Source of the DNA: Microglena sp. YARC
Lineage: Eukaryota > Chlorophyta > Chlorophyceae > Chlamydomonadales > Chlamydomonadaceae
Length of the DNA stretch: 64,000 nt
Assembly (NCBI GenBank): GCA_022414725.1
Contig: CM039465.1
Coordinates: 42,924,397-42,988,396, forward strand
Direction: 5' to 3'
This document shows, piece by piece, positions 38,344 to 49,285 of the stretch. The stretch's first letter is position 1, and every line of letters starts with the position of its first letter. A program made the position numbers and the translations under genes. The notes beneath the pieces are model-generated. The model saw only the letters and a program-made list of their open reading frames with translations, had not been told where the DNA came from and made no database searches.

Positions 38344-41300
38344 TCTCCGCAGGTGCCTAATTATTGGCCTTTTGGGACAGACGGTTTTGACCCATGGACT
38401 CCAGTCCAGTGAAAACAAAAAAGTGCTACAAAGTTGCTTAACCACATCACCTCAACATATAAATACTTGGATTTGGGTATGCTCAGGGTTTGTGAACCAG
38501 ATTAAGTAAAACCTTTTATTTTTTTCACTATGGGGTTCCCTAATTCAGGACAGATTTTACACAAATGTGGGACGGAGCCAAACCCAGTCAAATTTTATTT
38601 GTTTGAATTAGGTAGGCCTGTTTTTCACATCTTCCCTTACAAGTCATTGTCACAGCAGGTTGTGGAAGATACGGTGCAGGCAGTACGGGCTGTACAAGGC
38701 CAAAAATCACTGAGTATTTGCACATTTTGGGCCAATTTAGGAGTCCCTAATTATGGTACAAGCTGCACAGCCGCAACAGCATCGTTTTGTGTCTTCGTCT
38801 TTTCAGCGAAGGGTGCAGAATCACTTTTCAAAAAAAATGAAATTTCAAATTTCAAATCCCACTTTCAAAAAATATTTAAAAAACGATTTTTTTCTTTTCT
38901 CATCAAACATCCACATCTGAAGTTAGATTTTGATTTAGGTTTGGCAGGTGGAATGCTGGTGTAGGCCAGAATGGCAGGTGGAATGCTGGTGTAGGCCAGA
39001 ATGGCAGGTGGATGCTGGTGTAGGCCAGAATGGCAGGTGGAATGCTGGTGTAGGCCAGAATGGCAGGTGGAATGCTGGTGTAGGCCAGAATGGCAGGTGG
39101 AATGCTGGTGTAGGCCAGAATGGCAGGTGGAATGCTGGTGTAAGGCCAGAATGGCAAGGTGGAATGCTGGTGTAGGCCAGAATGGCAGGTGGAATGCTGG
39201 TGTAGGCCAGAATGGCAGGTGGAATGCTGGTGTTAGGTGGGCCATGGCAAATGCTGGTGTAGGCCCTGGTGTAGGCCAAATGGCAGGTGGAATGCTGGTG
39301 TAGGCCAGAATGGCAGGTGGAATGCTGGTGTAGGCCAGAATGGCAGGTAGGCCAGAATGGCAGGTGGAATGCTGGTGTAGGCCAGAATGGCAGGTGGAAT
39401 GCTGGTGTAGGCCAGAATGGCAATGCTGGTGTAGGCCAGAATGGCAGGTGGAATGCTGGTGTAGGCCAGAATGGCAGGTGGAATGCTGGTGTAGGCCAGA
39501 ATGGCAGGTGGAATGCTGGTGTGAATGCTGGTGTAGGCCAGAATGGCAGGTGGATATGCTGGTGTAGGCCAGAATGGCAGGTGGAATGCTGGTGTAGGCC
39601 AGAATGGCAGGTGGAATGCTGGTGTAGGCCAGAATGGCAGGTGGAATGCTGGTGTAGGCCAGAATGGCAGGTGGAATGCTGGTGTAGGCCAGAATGGCAG
39701 GTGGAATGCTGGTGTAGGCCAGAATGGCAGGTGGAATGCTGGTGTAGGCCAGAATGGCAGGTGGAATGCTGGTGTAGGCCAGAATGGCAGGTGGAATGCT
39801 GGTGTAGGCCAGAATGGCAGGTGGAATGCTGGGTGTAGGCCAGAATGGCAGGTGGAATGCTGGTGTAGGCCAGAATGGCAGGTGGAATGCTGGTGTAGGC
39901 CAGAATGGCAGGTGGAATGCTGGTGTAGGCCAGAATGGCAGGTGGAATGCTGGTGTAGGCCAGAATGGCAGGTGGAATGCTGGTGTAGGCCAGAATGGCA
40001 GGTGGAATGCTGGTGTAGGCCAGAATGGCAGGTGGAATGCTGGTGTAGGCCAGAATGGCAGGTGGAATGCTGGTGTAGGCCAGAAATGGCAGGTGGAATG
40101 CTGGTGTAGGCCAGAATGGCAGGTGGAATGCTGGTGTAGGCCAGAATGGCAGGTGGAATGCTGGTGTAGGCCAGAATGGCAGGTGGAATGCTGGTGTAGG
40201 CCAGAATGGCAGGTGGAATGCTGGTGTAGGCCAGAATGGCAGGTGGAATGCTGGTGTAGGCCAGAATGGCAGGTGGAATGCTGGTGTAGGCCAGAATGGC
40301 AGGTGGAATGCTGGTGTAGGCCAGAATGGCAGGTGGAATGCTGGTGTAGGCCAGAATGGCAGGTGGAATGCTGGTGTAGGCCAGAATGGCAGGTGGAATG
40401 CTGGTGTAGGCCAGAATGGCAGGTGGAATGCTGGTGTAGGCCAGAATGGGCAGGTGGAATGCTGGTGTAGGCCAGAATGGCAGGTGGAATGCTGGTGTAG
40501 GCCAGAATGGCAGGTGGAATGCTGGTGTAGGCCAGAATGGCAGGTGGAATGCTGGTGTAGGCCAGAATGGCAGGTGGAATGCTGGTGTAGGCCAGAATGG
40601 CAGGTGGAATGCTGGTGTAGGCCAGAATGGCAGGTGGAATGCTGGTGTAGGCCAGAATGGCAGGTGGAATGCTGGTGTAGGCCAGAATGGCAGGTGGAAT
40701 GCTGGTGTAGGCCAGAATGGCAGGTGGAATGCTGGTGTAGGCCAGAATGGCAGGTGGAATGCTGGTGTAGGCCAGATGGCAGGTGGAATGCTGGTGTAGG
40801 CCAGAATGGCAGGTGGAAATGCTGGTGTAGGCCAGAATGGCAGGTGGAATGCTGGTGTAGGCCAGAATGGCAGGTGGAATGCTGGTGTAGGCCAGAATGG
40901 CAGGTGGAATGCTGGTGTAGGCCAGAATGGCAGGTGGAATGCTGGTGTAGGCCAGAATGGCAGGTGGAATGCTGGTGTAGGCCAGAATGGCAGGTGGAAT
41001 GCTGGTGTAGGCCAGAATGGCAGGTGGAATGCTGGTGTAGGCCAGAATGGCAGGTGGAATGCTGGTGTAGGCCAGAATGGCAGGTGGAATGCTGGTGTAG
41101 GCCAGAATGGCAGGTGGAATGCTGGTGTAGGCCAGAATGGCAGGTGGAATGCTGGTGTAGGCCAGAATGGTAGGTGGAATGCTGGTGTAGGCCAGAATGG
41201 CAGGTGGAATGCTGGTGTAGGCCAGAATGGCAGGTGGAATGCTGGTGTAGGCCAGAATGGCAGGTGGAATGCTGGTGTATGGCCAGAATGGCAGGTGGAA

Positions 41301-44300
41301 TGCTGGTGTAAGGCAGAAATGGCAGGTGGAATGCTGGTGTAGGCCAGAATGGCAGGTGGAATGCTGGTGTAGGCCGCAGAATGGCAGGTGGAATGCTGGT
41401 GTAGGCCAGAATGGCAGGTGGAATGCTGGTGTAGGCCAGAATGGCAGGTGGAATGCTGGTGTAGGCCAGAATGGGCAGGTGGAATGCTGGTGTAGGCCAG
41501 AATGGCAGGTGGAATGCTGGTGTAGGCCAGAATGGCAGGTGGAATGCTGGTGTAGGCCCAGAATGGCAGGTGGAATGCTGGTGTAGGCAATGGCGAGGTG
41601 AATGCTGGTGTAGGGCCAGAATGGCAGGTGGAATGCTGGTGTAGGCCAGAAATGGCAGGTGGAATGCTGGTGTAGGCCAGAATGGCAGGTGGAATGCTGG
41701 TGTAGGCCAGAATGGCAGGTGGAATGCTTGGTGTAGGCCAGAATGGCAGGTGGAATGCTGGTGTAGGCCAGAATGGCAGGTGGAATGCTGGTGTAGGCCA
41801 GAATGGCAGGTGGAATGCTGGTGTAGGCCAGAATGGCAGGTGGAATGCTGGTGTAGGCCAGAATGGCAGGTGGAATGCTGGTGTAGGCCAGAATGGCAGG
41901 TGGAATGCTGGTGTAGGCCAGAAATGGCAGGTGGAATGCTGGTGTAGGCCAGAATGGCAGGTGGAATGCTGGTGTAGGCCAGAATGGCAGGTGGAATGCT
42001 GGTGTAGGCCAGAATGGCAGGTGGAATGCTGGTGTAGGCCAGAATGGCAGGTGGAATGCTGGTGTAGGCCAGAAATGGCAGGTGGAATGCTGGTGTAGGC
42101 CAGAATGGCAGGTGGAATGCTGGTGTAGGCCAGAATGGCAGGTGGAATGCTGGGTGTAGGCCGAGAATGGCAGGTGGAATGCTGGTGTAGCCAGAATGGC
42201 AGGTGGAATGCTGGTGTAGGCCAGAATGGCAGGTGGAATGCTGGTGTAGGCCAGAATGGCAGGTGGAATGCTGGTAGGCAGTAGTGGAATGCCAGAATGG
42301 CAGGTGGAATGCTGGTGTAGGCCAGAATGGCAGGTGGTAATCAGGGAATGCTGGTGTAGGCCAGAATGGCAGGTGGAATGCTGGTGTAGGCCCAGAATGG
42401 CAGGTGGAATGCTGGGTGTAGGCCAGAATGCAGGTGGATGCATGGTGTAAGGCCAGAATGGCAAGGTGGAATGCTGGTGTAGGCCAGAATGGCAGGTCGG
42501 AATGCTGAGTGTAGGCCAGAATGGCAGGTGGAATGCTGGTGTAGGCCAGAATGGCAGGTGGAATGCTGGTGTAGGCCAGAATGGCAGGTGGAATGCTGGT
42601 GTAGGCCAGAATGGCAGGTGGAATGCTGGTGTAGGCCAGAATGGCAGGTGGAATGCTGGTGTAGGCCGAATGGCAGGTGGAATGCTGGTGTAGGCCAGAA
42701 TGGCATGCTGGTGGCAGGTGGAATGCTGGTGTAGGCCAGAATGGCAGGTGGAATGCTGTGTAGAGCAGTGGCAGTAAGGCCAGAATGGCAGGTGGAATGC
42801 TGGTGTAGGCCAGAATGGCAGGTGGAATGCTGGTGTAGGCCAGAATGGCAGGTGGAATGCTGGTGTAGGCAGATGGCCAGAATGGCAGGGCAGGTGGAAT
42901 GCTGGGTATGTAGGCCAGAATGGCAGAAGGTGGAATGCAGGTGGAATGTGTAGGCCAGTAATGGCAGGTGGAATGCTGGTGTGGCAGGTGAATGCTGGTG
43001 TAGGCAGAATGGCAGGTGGAATGCTGGTGTAGGCCAGAATGGCAGGTGGAATGCTGGTGTAGGCAGAATGGCAGAATGGCTGGTGGAATGCTGGTGTAGG
43101 CCAGAATGGGCAGGTGGAATGCTGGTGTAGGCCAGAATGGCAGGTGGAATGCTGGTGTAGGCCAGAATGGCAGGTGGAATGCTGGTGTAGGCCAGAATGG
43201 CCTGCTGGTGTGATGCTGCTGTGTATGGCAGGTGGAAGCCAGAATGCAGGTGGAATGCTGGTGTAGGCCAGAATGGCAGGTGGAATGCGGCCGAATGGCA
43301 GGTGGAATGCTGGTGTAGGCCAGAATGGCAGGTGGAATGCTGGTGTAGGCCAGAATGGCAGGTGGAATGCTGGTGTAGGCCAGAATGGCAGGTGGAATGC
43401 TGGTGTAGGCAGAATGGCAGGTGGAATGCTGGTGTAGGCCAGAATGGCAGGTGGAATGCTGGTGTAGGCCAGAATGGCAGGTGGAATGCTGGTGTAGGCC
43501 AGAATGGCAGGTGGAATGCTGGTGTAGGCCAGAATGGCAAGGTGGAATGCTGGTGTAGGCCAGAATGGCAGGTGGAATGCTGGTGTAGGCCAGAATGGCA
43601 GGTGGAATGCTGGTGTAGGCCAGAATGGCAGGTGGAATGCTGGTGTAGGCCAGAATGGCAGGTGGAATGCTGGTGTAGGCCAGAATGGCAGGTGGAATGC
43701 TGGTGTAGGGCCAGAATGGCAGGTGGAATGCTGGTGTAGGCCAGAATGGCAGGTGGAATGCTGGTGTAGGCCAGAATGGCAGGTGGAATGCTGGTGTAGG
43801 CCAGAATGGCAGTGGAATGCTGGTGTAGGCCAGAATGGCAGGTGGAATGCTGGTGTAGGCCAGAATGGCAGGTGAATGCTGGTGTAGGCCAGAATGGCAG
43901 GTGGAATGCTGGTGTAGGCCAGAATGGCAGCCAGAATGGCAGGTGGAATGCTGGTGTAGGCCAGAATGGCAGGTGGAATGCTGGTGTAGGCCAGAATGGC
44001 AGGTGGAATGCTGGTGTAGGCCAGAAATGGCAGGTGGAATGCTGGTGTAGGCCAGAATGGCAGGTGGAATGCTGGTGTAGGCCAGAATGGCAGGTGGAAA
44101 TGCTGGTGTAGGCCAGAATGGCAGGTGGATGCTGGTGTAGGCCAGAATGGCAGGTGGAATGCTGGTGTAGGCCAGAATGGCAGGTGGAATGCTGGTGTAG
44201 GCCAGAATGGCAGGTGGAATGCTGGTGTAGGCCAGAAATGGCAGGTGGAATGCTGGTGTAGGCCAGAATGGCAGGTGGAATGCTGGTGTAGGCCAGAATG

Positions 44301-46012
44301 GCAGGTGGAATGCTGGTGGTAGGCCAGATGGCAGGTGGAATGCTGGGTGTAGGCCAGAAATGGCAGGTGGAATGCTGGTGTAGGCCAGAAATGGCAGGTG
44401 GAATGCTGGTGTAGGCCAGAATGGCAGGTGGAATGCTGGTGTAGGCCAGAATGGCAGGTGGAATGCTGGTGTAGGCCAGAATGGCAGGTGGAATGCTGGT
44501 GTAGGCCAGAAATGCGCAGGTGGAATGCTGGTGTAGGCCAGAATGGCAGGTGGAATGCTGGTGTAGGCCAGAATGGCAGGTGGAATGCTGGTTGTAGGCC
44601 CAGAATGGCAGGTGGAATGCTGGTGTAGCGCCAGAATGGCTGGATGTAGGTGGAATGCTGGTGTAGGCCATAGAATGGCAGGTGGAATGCTGGTGTGTAG
44701 CCAGAATGGCAGGTGGAATGCTGGTGTAGGCCAGCGAATGGCAGGTGGATATGCTGGTGTAAGAGCAGTCTAATGGCATTGCTTGTAGGCCATGGAATGG
44801 CCGGTGAATGCTGGTGTAGGCCATGGCATGGTGTGAGATGGGGGTGGATTGGATGTAAGAATGCCCTGGTGTAGAGCAGATGAAGAAAGAGATGGATGAT
44901 GTGAATGGCAAGGTGGAATGGAATGCTGGTGTAGGCAGAATGGCAGAATGTAGGCCAGAATGGCAGGTGGAACATGCTGGTGTAGGCCAGAAATGGCAGG
45001 TGGAATGCTGGTGTAGGCCAGAATGCAGATGGCAGGTGAATGCTGGTGTAGGCCAGAATGGCAGGTGGAATGCTGGTGTAGGCCAGAATGGCAGGTGGAA
45101 TGCTGGTTGTAGGCCAGAAATGGCAGGTGGAATGCTGGTGTAGGCCAGAATGGCAGGTGGAATGCTGGTGTAGGGACCAGAATGGCAGGTGGAATGCTGG
45201 TGTAGGCCAGAATGGCAAGGTGGAATGCTGGTGTAGGCAGAATGGGCAGGTGGAATGCTGGTGTAGGCAGAATGGCAGGTGGAATGCTGGTGTAGGCCAG
45301 AATGGCAGGTGGAATGCTGGGGTGTAGGGGCCAGGAATGGCAGGTGGAATGCTGGGTGTAGCCGAATGGCAGGTGGAATGCTGGTGTGGCAGAATGGCAG
45401 GTGGAATGCTGGTGTGTAGGCCAGAATGGCAGGTGGAATGCTGGTGTAGGCCAGAAATGGCAGGTGGAATGCTGGTGTAGGCCAGAATGGCAGGTGAATG
45501 CTGGTGTAGGCCAGAAATGCAGGTGGATGCTGTGTAGGCCAGAATGGCAGGTGGAATGCTGGTGTAGGCCAGAATGGCAGGTGGAATGCTGGTGTAGGCC
45601 AGAATGGCAGGTGGAATGCTGGTGTAGGCCAGAATGGCAGATGGAATTTCTATAGTTGTTCACTCAGAAGCCGAGGCTAAAGCGCAGCCTCCGACCTTGC
45701 GGTAGTGGCTAGATATACCTTTCTTCCCGCGGAAACTTGATTCGCGATAGCTCGCTCGACCTCGGATTTGACGCGGATTGAATTTGTCCCAAAATATTTC
45801 GTACATCTCGTGTACTGCCAACTGCTAGCCGGCATGGGCTGCTCGCGACCGAATGCCCATCGGAACAAAAAATAGCAGCGCGTCTAGCTGAAACACTCAC
45901 GCGAAACGCTAACTGCTCAGAATTCGATTCCGAGCATTTTGGGGTGTGTACGGCTCTGTCCCACACTCTTGTCCCGAATTAGGGCGTTTCGGGGATTAGG
46001 CACCTATGGAGA
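38343..46012. mobile_element. Inverted-repeat element T1 swollen by a 6.7-kb satellite
   Basis: Left end ATCTCCGCAGGTGCCTAATT, right end GGATTAGGCACCTATGGAGAT. Relative to the compact copy at 54818-55840 it is reversed: 38425-38515 (AACCACATCACCTCAACA) matches the compact copy's right part; 38820-38930 (TGAAATTTCAAATTTC, ACATCCACATCTGAA) matches its middle; 45660-45965 (GATTGAATTTGTCCC, GGCATGGGCTGCTCGCGACC) matches its left part. The satellite sits exactly between middle and right parts. No transposase is visible, so it is non-autonomous; superfamily not assigned. Confidence 0.65.
38942..45643 (+). repeat. 30-bp satellite, about 220 copies
   Basis: Unit GGCAGGTGGAATGCTGGTGT AGGCCAGAAT, 30 bp. 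The core 39.55-41.25 kb is almost invariant. Single-base insertions and deletions and broken units crowd 42.2-43.3 kb and 44.6-45.6 kb. The unit has no stop in several frames, so it yields very long periodic open frames on both strands, up to about 2100 codons on the minus strand. These are not taken as genes. Confidence 0.97.
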
Positions 46013-46074
46013 TATGTATTTATTTATTTAATCTATTTTTTATTGACTAGAGAAGAAGTGGATAATGGTGATTA

Positions 46075-46165
46075 AACACCTACCAAAGTACAGTACGGTT
46101 TGATACCCTAGGCCAAATAGGCTGAGGGGACTTGACCAACCGTGACAGGGGGGGGGCTTCACAAT
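46075..46165 (-). repeat. R5 repeat, minus copy
   Basis: CCTAGGCCAAATAGGCTGAG, GGGACTTGACCAACCGTGAC. Preceded by (TTTA)n at the T1 border. Confidence 0.6.
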
Positions 46166-46279
46166 AAAAGCATGGCGAAAAAACACTCTACTAGCAGTTT
46201 GGTGTATGGATGAGCGAGGTGTGAGAAGACATTGTTGTCTTGTGACAGCAGGGGCTGAACTGAACTGAACTGAACAAAC

Positions 46280-47440
46280 CTGTAGTATCCAAATCACTTT
46301 TTATACTTGCAGAATGACCTGACCTGACCTGTTGTATCCAAATAACTCTTCTTCCTCCTGCAGGATGACCCACAGCCACTCCCATTGCCACTGCACCACT
46401 GTACCACTGCACCACTCAACACTGCAACTTTACCACTGCACCACTGGGCACCACTGCAACCACTGACTTTGCAGTATTCGAAATCACTTTTCTTTCCACC
46501 CACAGGGATGACCACCCGGATCTGCACTGCCACTGGACCAACTGGACCACTGGACCGGCCACTGACACTGCTACTTTACCACTGCACCACTGTACCGGCC
46601 ACTGACACTGCTACTTTACCACTGCCACACGCCCTGTAAAGACCGGCCACTGAACTGCTACTTTACCACTGCACCACTGTACCGGCCCACTGACACTGCT
46701 ACTTTACGCACTGCACACTGTACGGCCACTGACACTGCTACTTTACCACTGCACCACTAGACCGGCCACTGACACTGCTACTTTACCACTGCACCACTGG
46801 ACCGGCCACTGACACTGCTACTTTACCACTGCACCACTGTACCGGCCACTGACACTGCTACTTTACCACTGCACCACTGTAATGCCCGGCCACTGACACT
46901 GCTACTTTACCACTGCACCAACTGTACCGGCCCACTGACCTGCTACTTTACCACTGCAGACCACTGTACCGGCCAACTGACACTGCTACTTTACCACTGC
47001 ACACTGGTAACCGGCCACTGACACTGCTACTTTACCACTGCACCACTGTACCGGCCACTGACACTGCTACTTTACCACTGCACCACTGTACCGGCCACTG
47101 ACACTGCTCCTTTACCACTGCACCACTGACTTGAAAAATCCATGTCACTTTTCTGCCACCTGCAGGATGACCCACAGCCACTGCCACTGTCACTGCCAAT
47201 GCCATTCTAACCACTGTACCACTGTGCAACCACTGCACCACTGACCTGCAGTACCCAAATCACTTTTTTCCCACTTGCAGGATGACCAACATGCCACTGT
47301 CACTGCCATGCCATTGTACCCACGGTATCACTGCACCCACTGCACAACCCGCCACACGCCACTTTACCACTGCACCCACTGGCACCACTGACCACTGACC
47401 TGCAGTAATCCAAATCACCTTTTCTCCACTTGCAGGATGA
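46280..47440 (+). repeat. Acceptor echo array and 40-bp minisatellite
   Basis: Six copies of a 3' splice-site-like block end in AG: CACTTTTTATACTTGCAG/AATGACC (46312), TCCTCCTGCAG/GATGACCC (46363), CCACCCACAG/GGATGACC (46505), CCACCTGCAG/GATGACCC (47165), CCACTTGCAG/GATGACC (47280) and CCACTTGCAG/GATGACAACC (47437). GATGAC matches the start of exon 14-type LRR exons (DD). Between them (46540-47130) lie about 14 copies of ACCGGCCACTGACACTGCTA CTTTACCACTGCACCACTGT. By analogy the last block should front a real exon, but its frame hits a stop after 15 codons and is one residue off LRR register. Confidence 0.6.
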
Positions 47441-48180
47441 CAACCTTGAATCTGCAAATCCCCTCTCAACATTTCCCAGCTGATTGCATGCAAGCTAGCC
47501 AGAGTGTATTTGTGGATTGTGTGTTGAGTGTGTGTGTTGGTGGGTGGGGTGGGTGGGTGGGTGGTGGGTGCACGGGTTTGGCTTGGGCAAAGTGGGTGCC
47601 TCTGGAAGATGTTGCTTAAAAGACACCGAGTGTATTGTGATTGTGTTGTGCCGAGTGTGGTGTGTTACGTGGGTGGGTGGGTGAGTGGGTGGGTGGGTAG
47701 GTGCACGGGGTTTTGGACTTGGGCAGTGATGCATCAAGAAGGCGGTGCTAAAAGGACAGCCGAGTGTATCTGTGATTGTGTGTGTGTGTGTGTGTGTGTG
47801 TTTGTGTGTGTGTGCGCGTGGGTGGGTGCACGGGCTTGGCTTGGTTAGCGTGTCCCATTGGAAGATGGCTGCTAGAAAAGGACAGTCAAAGTATATCTGT
47901 GATTTGTGTGTGCGAGTGTGCGTGGGTGGGTGGGTTGCACGGGTTTGGCTGGCAGCGGTGTTGCCATTAGAAGTGGTGCTGAAAAGCACAGCCGAGAGTA
48001 TCTGGCAGGAGCCTAACAAGACGCCTGGCAGACAGACGGACGTATGCTGGTACTTGCATGCAAGCAGCCGAGCTGTCTCTGGCAGGAGCTAAGGACATTT
48101 GGGTGCATATGGCAAGAGTCCTGACAGACAGCAACGGTATATCTGGCAACAGCCTGGCAGACAGCAACGCGTTCATATTC
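47441..48180 (+). repeat. GT-rich tract with repeated exon-like snippets
   Basis: Three or four units pair (GGGT)n/(TG)n with CACGGG(C/T)TTGGCTTGG and GACA(G/C)(C/T)CGAGTGTATCTGTGATTG (47620, 47755, 47885, 47990). They look like further splice-junction echoes of an exon I cannot identify. Confidence 0.5.
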
Positions 48181-48253
48181 TTGTCCAGGTTACAAGATGG
48201 AAGTAAATAGATAATAAATCTGAAGTTTTGTAGTGTTTATCTTGACCTCATAA

Positions 48254-48600
48254 ATGGAAGAATCACCTATAGCATGGCTTTTAAAGGCAAGACCTTCATT
48301 AGGAGACTTTTGTTTACTAAGGAATTATGTTTTAGAGGCAAATACGAAGGAAATGGGTTGCATTCACGATACCATGAAAGAACAACGAGTTGCGCAACAG
48401 AGCTACTCGTGCGCTCTGGAAACGGTGCATCGAGATGGTCTCGCAAATCAAGATCTAAATTTCCTTTACGGGACACTTATCCAACTTGTCCTGAACTACG
48501 GGTGTGAAGTGCGGGCTCCAGACCGTTTGGGTAAAACTAATACTTCTCACGGTCTTGAAGGAAATGTGAAACTATTCAGAATATGTTTATGAAAAGGGCT
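48254..48600 (+). pseudogene. LINE-type reverse transcriptase remnant
   Basis: The reading LYGTLIQLVLNYGCEVRAP resembles the C-terminal part of non-LTR retrotransposon reverse transcriptases (the LFD.LV.PVL.YGCEVW region). A +1 shift near 48570 gives ETIQNMFMKRALA, matching the conserved helix that follows in that family. The remnant is about 110 codons, with no catalytic YxDD motif in this piece, and is cut by the element at 48619. Family assignment is from pattern memory only. Confidence 0.45.
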
Positions 48601-48618
48601 CTTGCCTCTTGGCGTTAG

Positions 48619-48948
48619 CAGGGAAGTGCAGGACGCAGCGTCCTGCGTCGCAGGACGCAACATGGGGAGGGTCCGTTGCGTCCCGGACGCAGGTTCGGAA
48701 AAAAATTGGTTGGGTTTTGCGTCCCGGATGCAAGTTTGGGATGTTGGTTGCGTCTCACCCATCAGTTGATTGCCCACCACCACCTCAATTGCCTGGGCTG
48801 TGGGTTCTGTTGATACTGTGACGCAGCCTGAGGGGTCGAAGCGTCCCAGGACCGCAACTACCGAACTGGGTGCGTCCCAGGACGCAACCGACCCAATTAG
48901 GCGTGGCGTCCCAGGAGGCAACCTGGGGTTCGCGTTTGAAGTACCCTG
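48619..48948. mobile_element. hAT-like element (family B-like) inside the LINE remnant
   Basis: Begins CAGGGAAGTGCAGGACGCAG and ends GAAGTACCCTG. The interior is GCGTCC/GGACGC-rich as at 7229. Possible flanks ggcgttag and gcgtagag match only with a shift, so the target duplication is uncertain. Confidence 0.55.
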
Positions 48949-49285
48949 GCGTAGAGATAAAAACACATCACGACTTGGTTCTCAATGACTCGATAGATCA
49001 CCTACGGGCTCAATGTTTTCAGATAAGGTCCTGGCTTTTTGGAATTAAATCGTTGACCGGTCGGTCGATTGATTTTTGTAAAAAAGCTTGCAAGGATGAT
49101 CTTAATGGCAACCAGAGAATGACAAAACAATGCGGGGGGGGTTTTCATGGATTACTTAGTGCAGAACAAGATAAGACAGATAACCATGACTTCACTGGCA
49201 AACAGATTGACTTAAGGAAAAAAGGATGAAGGCATCTCTAAAATAACAGACATCGACTAAACGGTAATAAATTAACAATCCGCGG
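48949..49285. other. No gene seen
   Basis: Possible continuation of the retroelement remnant (reading RSIDFCKKACKDDLNGNQ near 49060), but no motif that I recognise. Confidence 0.35.

Noticed and set aside
38865..45218. 2117-codon minus-strand open frame and many nested plus-strand frames
   Set aside because: Produced by a stop-free 30-bp satellite. Every frame shows a simple 10-residue period, and there is no start context, no flanking coding sequence and no third-position bias visible.
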